DNA from: Candidatus Brocadia sp.
Lineage (GTDB): Bacteria; Planctomycetota; Brocadiia; Brocadiales; Brocadiaceae
Direction of reading: 5' to 3'
Assembly (NCBI GenBank): GCA_021646415.1
Contig: SOEU01000020.1
Coordinates: 1-57,191 of the forward strand
Length of the DNA: 57,191 nucleotides
The translations under genes and the position numbers were made by a program. The notes below the pieces were generated by a model. That model did not search any database. It was not told the DNA's origin and saw nothing but the letters and a program-made list of their open reading frames with translations. Shown in pieces: positions 1 through 10,169 of this stretch (positions within the stretch are counted from its first letter, which is position 1; the number at the start of each line of letters is the position of its first letter).

Positions 1-83
1 TGTGATATCGATAGTCACTTATCATATTATTTCAGCTTGAAACAACTCGCTTTTGAAAAATAGTGCCTGCTAGGGTTTCTTTT

Positions 84-1812
84 TCAAACTTTTTTGTCAA
101 AGAACAGTTTCATTTGGCACAGTCTGTGAGCGCGTCCGGGGAGTTCACCGTCATGCGCCCGCAAAAGGAGTTCTCGCAACTCGGTGACCAGTGGCGTTCG
201 CGGGTTGGTCACCGTGCACCGGTCGGCAAAGGCAGTCTCAGAAAGATGCACAAGATGGGCGTTCAGCTCCTCACTCGCGATATCCATGTCTTTCAGCGTC
301 GACGGAACGTCGAGCATTGACAGTAGATCGCAGACCGCCGCCACCGACAGCAACGATGGTGTCGGGGTGAAAGCTGGCCATGTCTTCTGCGCCGCGTGAG
401 ACCACGCCAGGTTCGGGGTCGGCCTCGATTCCCTGGAAGACTCGAGTCGCGATGCCGGCACTTTTGAGGAAGCTTAACGCTCGCGCGATGATCCCGGAGT
501 GAACGGCCGAATTGGCCGCGACGACGAATGCCCGTTTTCCCGGAAGTCGTGCAAGAAATCTCAGTGAACCTGGTTCGAAATAGATTTCGGGGGGCATCTT
601 GAACCAGCGCAGCCTCAGCTTCCGCCTGGCCACTCGCTTGACGTTGATGAGATCGCGCGCACTGACGTTTGGCTGCGGCACGATGGGAGGCAACCCGACC
701 ACAGCAAACGTCAGTGAGGGAACATAGGTGTTGTACAGATCGCCGGGACCGCCATGGCTCGAAGACGAGTTGGCCAACAGGCGGGTGGTGCGGACACGGT
801 TGCTGAACACGCGAATGGCGTTGGCATCTTCGCTGTGAATGACGGCCGTGTGCCCCAGTTCACCGTGAGCAATGATCTGCTCGCAGCGTTCGATCGCCTC
901 TTGCTGATTTCGGGCGAGATAAAGTGAGAGAATCGGGCTCAGCTTCTTTCCCGAGAGCGGATATGCGGGGCCAACACCGTCGAGTGGTGCGATCAGGATC
1001 TTCGTTTCCTTCGGTACCGAGAGTCCGGCCATCTCGGCGATCTTCTCGGCAGGCTGCCCGATAATGTCAGGGTTGATCGCCTTCGTTCTACCAATGGCGA
1101 CGGCTGACAGTTTCTGTACCTCGTCCGGGTTGAGAAAGTAGCACCCCATGCTGCGCAGCAGGCTGACCACCTCGTCGCTGATTGCACGATCGACCACCAG
1201 GGATTGCTCCGAGGAGCAGATCATCCCGTTATCGAAGGTCTTGCTCAAGACTAGGTCGGTGACTGTCCGCCGCAGATCGGCTGTCTTATCAATGTAGCAG
1301 GGGGTATTTCCGGGACCGACACCGATGGCTGGCTTGTCGCTGCTGTAGGCGGCGTTGACGAGCGATGCCCCGCCGGTTGCGAGAATCATGGCGACTTTAG
1401 GATGGGTCAGAAGCGCGGTGATCGCCTTGCGGGATGGCGTTTCGATCCACTGGATGCAGTGCGCGGGCGCACCTTCGCGGACGGCTGCGTTGCGCACGAT
1501 TTCGGCCGCGTGCTGACTACAGTTGTGCGCGCAGCGATGAAAGGCGAAAATGATCGGGTTGCAGGACTTCACAGCGATGATGCTCTTGAACAATGTTGTT
1601 GAAGTAGGATTGGTCACTGGTGTGATGGCCGCTATTACCCCGACTGGCTCGACGACCTCGAAGTAATCGTCTTCGGTGCTGTCGCGAATGATGCCGACGG
1701 TCTTTTCGTGCTTTATCATATTATAAACGTTTTCGGTCGCATACAGGTTCTTGAGCGCCTTGTCTTCGTAAATACCTCTGCCGGTTTCGTCCACCGCCAT
1801 TCGCGGCAACTT
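84..1812 (-). pseudogene. adhE: adhE remnant (acetaldehyde-CoA/alcohol dehydrogenase), deleted and frameshifted
   Basis: Broken remnant of a bifunctional acetaldehyde-CoA/alcohol dehydrogenase. The longest open stretch (1809-271, TTG start) lacks about the first 50 residues of the family. It keeps most of the CoA-acylating aldehyde dehydrogenase domain, with the nucleophile Cys198 in DNGMICSSEQS, then about 90 residues of the iron alcohol dehydrogenase domain up to VAVGGG. There the frame changes: the following family sequence (LDVPSTLKDM, NPRTPLVTELRELL) is the extreme C-terminus read in another frame (461-84). Some 250-300 residues with the iron ligands are missing, and the junction near 335-347 lies in a GGTGGCGGC-type microhomology. 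The segment is clearly richer in G+C than everything downstream, which suggests recent transfer or an assembly join. No functional enzyme is expected. Confidence 0.85.
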
Positions 1813-2105
1813 GAGGTGTTTGTCGATCTAGAATTGGGACGATGTCATCTGCTTTGGAGAGGGTTAACGGACTTATATCTACATAGGGATCGATTTCCGG
1901 AACAATCCTCAGATCGACATTACCAAGATATCGAACGGCATTGAGAGAAACCTGCACCTCAGTAAGTCTCCCATGAGAAATGATTGTGTTCGCATTATCC
2001 CAACTCCGATGTACAGGTGGGGCAGCGTGAGCGGAATTTAAACATGAAAGTAAAAGCAGTAGTAATGCTTCGCAATACTTTAGACAGAATAAATATTTTT
2101 TTCAT
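1813..2105 (-). pseudogene. 5' fragment of a secreted-protein gene, cut by the adhE remnant
   Basis: A good ribosome binding site (GAGGTGA) precedes an ATG at 2105, followed by a run of seven A. Reading with one A fewer gives MKKYLFCLKYCEALLLLLL and then SCLNSAHAAPP, a classic signal peptide. About 65 residues of a beta-rich mature protein follow (VEVSL-like pattern, DLRIVPEIDPYVDISPLTL). As written, the seven-A tract puts the ATG out of frame with this protein. The protein sequence then runs into the GC-rich adhE remnant near 1813. I do not recognise the family. It is either a gene truncated by an insertion or one side of an assembly join. The A7 tract could be a sequencing error, a mutation or a slippage-prone switch. 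Confidence 0.5.
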
Positions 2106-3081
2106 AAACAATCACCTCGTTCTTTCCTTTACTTGCTTGAGTAAAATTAAGGTGCGTATTACACCCGGTCATGCATTCATAAATCATTACCTTCTTTTCC
2201 GCCACTAAGTAAGATCCATTCTAACTTTTTTATAGCTTGTAGAGGTGCTGCATTGCAATGTGTCTCTACAAAAGACCAATTTTTTCCTTTGGTCGCTCAA
2301 GGTTTACCTTTATCGAAATGTTCCGAATGTCAGAATTTAGCAAAAAAAACACCAAAACACAGCAAAATGTAAATATTTTACTGAATTGTTTGCAATGCTT
2401 TGAATTTTAACGATGTATGAAAGCAGTAAAACTGCTATAAATTAGTGATAGATGCATTCAAGGGAGATGCAAAAGTGTGATGTGGTACATAAATGTGACG
2501 TCATATAAGTGTGTTTATGTCATACCTAACAAAACAAGCGGGAACGTGTAACGCAAGATGAGATGATAGGAAATTGTTTTTTTCATTATGAGGCAAAACT
2601 AAATAAAAAAGAAGAAGATTGTAAGTGTATTTACTCTTTTAGTTAAATTAAAGATCAGAAAAAAGAAAGAATGATATGAATTTATAGGAGAATGACAAGA
2701 GGTTGGGTAGTTTGCGGCAAATTACCTGATTTTTCACAAGAATTTGACGGGGAATGGACAGGCTATCCCTGTTTCCTGCAATATTAAAGGTATAAACCAT
2801 ATAGTTCAGTTTGTCATGATACAGGATTCATCATAACCTGGAAAACTATCTGCCTGTGCATCGCACGCAGACAGGTGGTGTGAGATTGCTCTTTTTTTGC
2901 GCAACCGCAAGATTTGTTTGAATACCAATCGTAATTACACATCATCTGAAATGTTTTTTCCGGGATGTGCTGCGTAATGGCTGCTATAAACTCTGCCTCT
3001 GTATAGAACTGAAAGTTTTTCTTGTTTTTTGCCGGATGTCATTTTAGAACGATACAGAACCGTACTTTTGCTCAAACCGTT
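2106..3081. other. AT-rich gene-free region with palindromic remnants
   Basis: No convincing gene on either strand over almost 1 kb. Two palindromic stretches are visible: 2237-2271 (TTGTAGAG paired with CTCTACAA around a GCATTGCA core) and about 2849-2875 (CTGCCTGTGC...GCACGCAGACAGG). Both resemble short intergenic repeats rather than promoters. A short open stretch at 1984-2208 on the plus strand has no ribosome binding site or recognisable sequence. Confidence 0.5.
2237..2271. repeat. Palindromic intergenic repeat
   Basis: Perfect 8-bp outer arms TTGTAGAG / CTCTACAA enclose an imperfect inner palindrome centred on GCATTGCA. No T-run follows, so it is more likely a degenerate repeat element than a terminator. 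Confidence 0.5.
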
Positions 3082-3221
3082 CTTTGCTGAGAATCCTGAA
3101 AAACCCTTCCGGAAAATCTTTGACGCTTTGTTGACGGTGAAGGTGTCATGAAGTGTTCCCCATCAATAATTTCGTGCTTCTTATCATCTTCTGAAAAAAG
3201 GAGATAATCTTTGCAGGTGAA
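3082..3221 (-). pseudogene. Uma2-family (DUF820) endonuclease remnant
   Basis: The minus strand reads DYLLFSEDDKKHEIIDGEHF then MTPSPSTKRQRFSG, closely matching the N-terminal part of Uma2/DUF820 proteins, where the EIIDGE and TPSPSTKHQ motifs lie. An in-frame stop lies just upstream and the frame is lost after about 45 residues; a further open piece (FRILSKERFEQKYGSVSF, to about 3046) may be part of the same relic. The family of about 190 residues is therefore mostly gone. It abuts the stop codon of the VWA gene at 3222. Uma2 genes are abundant, easily duplicated and often decaying, so this is probably a dead copy. Confidence 0.6.
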
Positions 3222-5354
3222 TTATTTTCTGGAAATAAATGATTCGATGAAGAGGATGCAAAGGGTGAGAAAGAGGATGGGGCCCCAAAGGGTCTTTTTG
3301 GCTTCTCCCAGGAGTACGTCGCGACCTTCATCGATATGGGAGGTTGTTATCGTAAGGTTTGTACCACCCATGAGGGCTGTAATCTCTTTTTGATCTATTT
3401 TGTCCAGGTTGGATTCGGTAGCATCTACATTCACGGGAAATATTTGGGGTAATTGTGGATGTGGCTTCCCATTCACAGTAACAGCGTAAATCCCCGGGAT
3501 ATTGGTCTCGTTGTATAAAAAAGAATTTTCGTTATTAATGAATTGTGGTTGCAGGACGGTTTTTGTTCCTTCGGGATTGGTTATTTCTATGGTATTAATA
3601 TCGTAGGGGCAAGGGAATTGCCAATCGTGTTTAACCAGGATTTCTTTTTGTATCTCTTCTGTTAAACTTCCCGATACATATCTACACAGTTGTTGCATGA
3701 GAGGGAGGAAAAAGGGCTTTACGGGGAGGTCCGTCCAATCTCTATCAATCGATGACGTAAAGAGCGCAGTCTTTCCTCGTTCGACTTGCCGTTCAATAAG
3801 GGCAGGGGTACCATCGGAAAAGGAAAGTATGGCCCTGCAATTTCCTAAGGGTGTTGGATCAACATAAAATATCCGATAAAATTTTACCAAAGACAATGTG
3901 TTCATTTGGGTTTCGGAAAGGATGTTTATAACCGGGTGTATTGGTTCAGTCGTCTTTAGATGAAGGGGTTGTTCTTCCGATAGTGGACTGTTACTGGAAA
4001 AAGTCCTCGTAGCGTGAAGTCGATGAGGCAGGAGGGCGCCGAACGAGTTATTGTAGTAATTGGCATCCACCTTATTGCCAAGGGTAAAAATTACCGATCC
4101 CCCCTCTTGTACGAACTTCTCAAGCTCATGGATCTTTTCAAACGGTAAGGTTTCGACGTTGCACAAAAAGATAATATTGAAATCGGTAAAGGTAAAGTTA
4201 TTCACTTCGTGTATAGAACATATCACCGGTTTGATCGGGGATGCGTGTTCACGGCCAGGGTTTAATGCCTTTTCAAGATAAAATGTTTCACTTTCGTAAA
4301 TAATTGTCCTGGGATCGCCGTCAATCAGCAGGGCATCTAATTTGTGCGACTTATTTATTGTGAAATATCGTTTATTGTCTACATTTAAATTGTCCCCAGA
4401 AATCTCAATCCAACCTACATGGTCTTTCCCTTTTTCTACGTTAAAGAAAAAATCCTTCGTTTCTGATGTGTTGGCTTCGATATTGAAAAATCCTTGAGTT
4501 GCTTTTTCCCCATCAATAAACACTTGTGCCAGGAGGTCTTTAGCACGGGTGGGTAAAAAATTGGATACGGTTACCTTGATATGGCCTTCTGCATTCTTTT
4601 CTAATATGTCAAGTTGTGTTTCAACTTGGGTAATGGCGATGTTTTTGAGTGTTTTACCTTCCGACATGTCCACGATGTGAATTCTGGACACGTATCTTCG
4701 TAATTTTTCTTGCGCGCTCTTGAACCAATTAGGATCCCAGCCGTTTCGTGTCATATCCGTAAGCAAAAATATTCTTTTCACAGGTGACTTTGCACTTGTT
4801 AAAATTTCGATTGCCGCATCAAGTGCAGGTGCAATCTGAGTGGTCGTAAAACTGGGTTGCACTTGCTCTACGAAGTTTAAAAGATGTTTTTTGTCATAGT
4901 CGAGTTCTGGCAGGACGTGTGATGCTATACTGGAACAGGTAATTATCGCGGCATCATCGTCTTTCGTTAGGGTATCTATGATCTTCTTTGCGGCAGTTTT
5001 TGCAGATACGAAAAATGACTCATGGCGGTCTGAATACTGCATACTGTAAGAGTCGTCTATGATAATGATGTTGCTTGTAGGGATGTTTTTTTCTGCAGCT
5101 CCACCGCCAAAGCCCTTTATAAAGGGCTTGGCAAGGGCCATGGCAAGGAAAACAAGCAGAGAAGCCCTGAGGATTAAAAGGATCAATTGACGAAGTTTGA
5201 ATTTTACATAGATACGTTTGTTGGTTTCTAATATAAAATCAATGGCAGCAAATTTATGCGATATTGCCTTTTTCCTGTTTATGAGATGGATAATGATGGG
5301 GATGCTTGCGCCCAGGATACCCAGTAACAAAAGGGGATTAAGAAAGGAGATCAT
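3222..5354 (-). CDS. BatA-type membrane protein with VWA domain
   Basis: A 710-residue membrane protein. Residues 1-80 form the double-transmembrane BatA N-terminal module (PLLLLGILGASIPIIIHLIN, then LILLILRASLLVFLAMALAK). Residues about 95-260 form a von Willebrand factor A domain with the metal-site start IIDDSYSMQ. Beta-rich linkers follow, then a region near 320-420 (ALLIDGDPRTIIYESE) like the class I glutamine-amidotransferase-type fold found in these proteins. One C-terminal transmembrane helix (FLTLCILFIESF) ends it. Homologues work with MoxR ATPases and DUF58 proteins, which are the next genes upstream here, probably in assembly or activation of envelope or metalloprotein complexes. 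The actual client is not shown by the sequence. Confidence 0.85.
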   Translation of the reverse strand: MISFLNPLLLLGILGASIPIIIHLINRKKAISHKFAAIDFILETNKRIYVKFKLRQLILLILRASLLVFLAMALAKPFIKGFGGGAAEKNIPTSNIIIIDDSYSMQYSDRHESFFVSAKTAAKKIIDTLTKDDDAAIITCSSIASHVLPELDYDKKHLLNFVEQVQPSFTTTQIAPALDAAIEILTSAKSPVKRIFLLTDMTRNGWDPNWFKSAQEKLRRYVSRIHIVDMSEGKTLKNIAITQVETQLDILEKNAEGHIKVTVSNFLPTRAKDLLAQVFIDGEKATQGFFNIEANTSETKDFFFNVEKGKDHVGWIEISGDNLNVDNKRYFTINKSHKLDALLIDGDPRTIIYESETFYLEKALNPGREHASPIKPVICSIHEVNNFTFTDFNIIFLCNVETLPFEKIHELEKFVQEGGSVIFTLGNKVDANYYNNSFGALLPHRLHATRTFSSNSPLSEEQPLHLKTTEPIHPVINILSETQMNTLSLVKFYRIFYVDPTPLGNCRAILSFSDGTPALIERQVERGKTALFTSSIDRDWTDLPVKPFFLPLMQQLCRYVSGSLTEEIQKEILVKHDWQFPCPYDINTIEITNPEGTKTVLQPQFINNENSFLYNETNIPGIYAVTVNGKPHPQLPQIFPVNVDATESNLDKIDQKEITALMGGTNLTITTSHIDEGRDVLLGEAKKTLWGPILFLTLCILFIESFISRK

Positions 5355-5599
5355 ATTTATAAAAAATCAAAAACAAAGATAAAAAATTAAAAATACATGT
5401 CAAAATGAAAAATTACCCAGTCTTTTAAAGTAAGTATACTGAAAGCTAATGTGTTAGCAATTATTATTTTCCAGTTGTGAACTTATCTTTGAATTTTGAT
5501 TTGTCATTTTGCATTTTGATTTTTTACTTTTGACTTTATATAAAATCGCTGAACTACTATTCAAAAGAAACAAAGGTTTTGGGCTGTTGATAATAGAGA
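5355..5599. other. AT-rich spacer between DUF58 and VWA genes
   Basis: About 245 bases with no gene. It carries A/T-rich stretches in inverted orientation: the left end reads aaaatcaaaaacaaag and the right end contains ctttgaattttgattt. These could pair into a long imperfect hairpin separating two otherwise co-oriented genes. I see no clear promoter. Confidence 0.35.
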
Positions 5600-6514
5600 T
5601 TACTTCTCATCGACTCTCGGGGGGTGGGCGCTGGTACTTTCTCTTCTTGCGAGAAACTTGATTAATGCCTGATCCAGCGGAGTTGAAGTATCAATGAGCC
5701 AGTAAGCTATGTGGTTTTCAAAGCAGGATTGTTTGAATTGTTCGAGAAAGCGGTTGATCTCAGAAAGATATCTTTCTTTAATAGACTGAGGATCTGCCAG
5801 GACACGCCTTTCATCTTCCATAGATTCAAAAAACGTTATTGTTTCGAAAGGGAATGTCAACTCATATGGATCGAGTATATGGAACAAGATAATCTCATTT
5901 TTCTTGAACTGAAAATATTTCAACTGATGGAGTATTTTTTTTGTATTGTCAAAAAAATCAGATATGATAATGATTAAAGAACGGCGACCAATCTTTTCGA
6001 CGAATTCGTTTAATATGGCACTGGCATTTGATTTACCGGCAGTCTTTAATTCTGTGAGTGCATTCAGCAGGACATGCAAGTGTGTGAGTCGAGACCTCGG
6101 CGGTATGTATTGCAGTACCTTGTCGCTAAAGCTGATCAGCCCGACTAGGTCGGATTGTTTTAATAATAAATAGGCCAAAGAAGCTGTAAGGGTTGCAGCG
6201 TATTCAAATTTGCTGATACCCGTTGATTTGTATCCCATTGATCCGCTACTGTCAATAAAAATATAACATTTGAGGTTCGTTTCTTCTTCAAACTGTTTGA
6301 TATAATATTTGTCTGTCTTTGCCAGTACCTTCCAATCAATATGTTTTACCTCATTTCCCGGTGAGTATTCTTTGTGTTCGAGAAATTCGATACTGGAACC
6401 TTTGTAGGGGCTTTTATGAATACCAGTCAAAACTCCATCTACCAGAAGTTTTGCGCGTAATTCCATGTTGGTTATCTTTGAGAGGGTTACTGGGTCGAAG
6501 GGGTTTTCTGGCAT
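5600..6514 (-). CDS. DUF58 domain protein
   Basis: A 304-residue soluble protein of the DUF58 family, a VWA-like fold. The family core is visible: EFLEHKEYSPGNEVKHIDWK (residues about 46-65), followed by the metal-site-like FIDSSGSMG. It starts 71 bases after moxR on the same strand, and the BatA-type VWA gene follows, giving the usual MoxR-DUF58-VWA order. DUF58 proteins are thought to act as adaptors or partners of MoxR chaperone ATPases. Length and motifs are normal and nothing suggests decay. Confidence 0.85.
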   Translation of the reverse strand: MPENPFDPVTLSKITNMELRAKLLVDGVLTGIHKSPYKGSSIEFLEHKEYSPGNEVKHIDWKVLAKTDKYYIKQFEEETNLKCYIFIDSSGSMGYKSTGISKFEYAATLTASLAYLLLKQSDLVGLISFSDKVLQYIPPRSRLTHLHVLLNALTELKTAGKSNASAILNEFVEKIGRRSLIIIISDFFDNTKKILHQLKYFQFKKNEIILFHILDPYELTFPFETITFFESMEDERRVLADPQSIKERYLSEINRFLEQFKQSCFENHIAYWLIDTSTPLDQALIKFLARRESTSAHPPRVDEK

Positions 6515-6585
6515 AGAGTTAATTTGCCTTAAAATAAGTATGAATTTTGGGGACTACATCTGTTTGTTTTTTTAATTCGTGTATA

Positions 6586-7596
6586 TTATGGGTGTTCTTT
6601 TATGGTGTCGAGTAATTGGTCAATGATGTGCGAGGATGTTTTTCCTTCTGCCTCTGCATTGAAATTCGTGATGATACGGTGTTGCAGTATAGGTTTGGCA
6701 ATTGCCCGAACGTCGTTGCAAGTGGCTGCATATCTGCCGTCGAGTAATGCACGTGCCTTGCCTCCAAGGATGAGATATTGAGAAGCGCGGGGTCCCGCCC
6801 CCCAACTAATCCATTTTTTAACAAAGTCGGGTGCATTGAGGTCAGTTGGCCTCGAAGCCCGAACTAATCTTATGGCATATTCAAGCACATAATCGGCTAC
6901 AGGTACCCTTGTTACCAGGTCCTGAAGGCCCGTTATTTCCTCGGGATTGAAAATTTTTGCAACTGTTGGTTTAAAAAGAGATGTTGTATTTCGTACAATT
7001 TCGATTTCCTCTTCTTTGGAGGGATACTTGACATCGATTTGGAACATGAATCGGTCCAATTGTGCCTCTGGTAAGGGATATGTGCCTTCCTGCTCGATGG
7101 GATTTTGCGTAGCGAATACAATAAAAGGAAGATTGAGCGCATAGGTGGTTCCGCTAGCGGTAACCTTGTATTCTTGCATTGATTGAAGCAGCGCTGCTTG
7201 TGTTTTCGGAGGCGTACGGTTGATTTCATCGGCAAGGAGAATATTGGAGAAGATCGGGCCTTTGATAAATTTAAAAAATCTTTTTCCCGTGGCATGGTCT
7301 TGTTCTAAGATGTCAGTGCCAGTAATATCTGCTGGCATAAGATCGGGAGTAAATTGGATGCGGTTAAATTTTAGGTTTAAAACATCTGCAAGGGTGCTTA
7401 CCAGCAGTGTCTTTGCGAGTCCCGGTACTCCCACAAAGAGACAGTGCCCTTTGCAAAAGAGGGCAATGAGGAGATAATCGATTACCTCTTCCTGCCCTAC
7501 GATGACCTTTGCAATTTCTTTTTTTATCTTATGGCATCCATCGACAATTTTTTCGATGGCCTGTCGGTCTATTTTTTCGATTTCAGTGGTGGTCAT
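6586..7596 (-). CDS. moxR: MoxR-family AAA+ ATPase
   Basis: A 336-residue AAA+ ATPase of the MoxR class. Walker A is GVPGLAKT (56-63) and Walker B is ILLADEINR (about 119-127), followed by the sensor region VFATQNPIEQEGTYPLPEAQ typical of MoxR. The C-terminal lid is intact. It is the first gene of a three-gene minus-strand set with DUF58 and VWA partners. MoxR proteins act as chaperones that load cofactors or mature complexes. In this organism many c-type and metalloprotein complexes could be clients, but that is inference. Confidence 0.9.
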   Translation of the reverse strand: MTTTEIEKIDRQAIEKIVDGCHKIKKEIAKVIVGQEEVIDYLLIALFCKGHCLFVGVPGLAKTLLVSTLADVLNLKFNRIQFTPDLMPADITGTDILEQDHATGKRFFKFIKGPIFSNILLADEINRTPPKTQAALLQSMQEYKVTASGTTYALNLPFIVFATQNPIEQEGTYPLPEAQLDRFMFQIDVKYPSKEEEIEIVRNTTSLFKPTVAKIFNPEEITGLQDLVTRVPVADYVLEYAIRLVRASRPTDLNAPDFVKKWISWGAGPRASQYLILGGKARALLDGRYAATCNDVRAIAKPILQHRIITNFNAEAEGKTSSHIIDQLLDTIKEHP

Positions 7597-7825
7597 AATA
7601 ACAAATAGGAAGTGCGCCGGTGCCGAAGCTGCTCAGATAAGCCCAAAACTGAGCCGATTACTACCAAGGCTTTTCCCCAACACCGACGCTTTATTATTAT
7701 TACCAGAAATTAGGCTATTTGTGAATGAAAAATTTAAAAAAGTTTTTAGAGAGTAATTTTTTTCGCTATGGCTGAAATAAGCCAATAGGTGTTTTTTTTG
7801 TTTGTGATTTAAAATCAGTTTGTAA
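7597..7825. other. Upstream region of moxR
   Basis: Divergent region between moxR and the amt cluster. It is AT-rich towards its right end, with no gene I can support; short plus-strand open stretches here have no recognisable protein sequence. Confidence 0.3.
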
Positions 7826-8014
7826 ATCCTATTTTACACAGAGATTATAGAAAAGGATGAAGAATATAGTGAAGAATGGCAAATTATGCCAATATCTTCA
7901 CTACAGGATGCCGATGCCATTATTGTTCCAGTTGAAAATGAATTATATCTCTTTGTTGACAAAGAATATAGAAATAGCAAAATGTGGCATAAAATACCTT
8001 ACAAATTTTTGTAA
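7826..8014 (+). pseudogene. Small protein fragment without start codon
   Basis: Open from a stop at 7823 to a TAA at 8012. It reads ILFYTEIIEKDEEYSEEWQI and then MPISSLQDADAIIVPVENEL, ending KMWHKIPYKFL. Composition and spacing look like real protein rather than chance, but there is no ATG, GTG or TTG near the beginning and no ribosome binding site, so it is probably the 3' end of a decayed gene. The internal ATG (MPISSL) would give about 43 residues. I do not recognise the family. Confidence 0.3.
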
Positions 8015-8200
8015 ATCACGATGGGAATAATAATTGCTTCTATTAGATTAGTTTGGTTAAATATTTTAGCTTTTTTGAATATCATTTTGTGTAAAAGTTT
8101 ACGGAAGGAGGTGGACATAATATAAAATAGAAAAATTATTTAATTTGTTGTAATTAATTTGGATAAAAGGTAGTATTTTGCGAGGAGAGGGGCGAAATCT

Positions 8201-10169
<1,969 letters not shown>

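Noticed and set aside
3146-3331. Minus-strand frame of 61 codons at the end of the VWA gene
   Set aside because: Out of frame with both the VWA gene and the Uma2 relic; a shadow.
8101-8130. Strong ribosome-binding-like GGAAGGAGGTGG before amt
   Set aside because: No start codon or open frame follows within usable distance; probably chance or relic.
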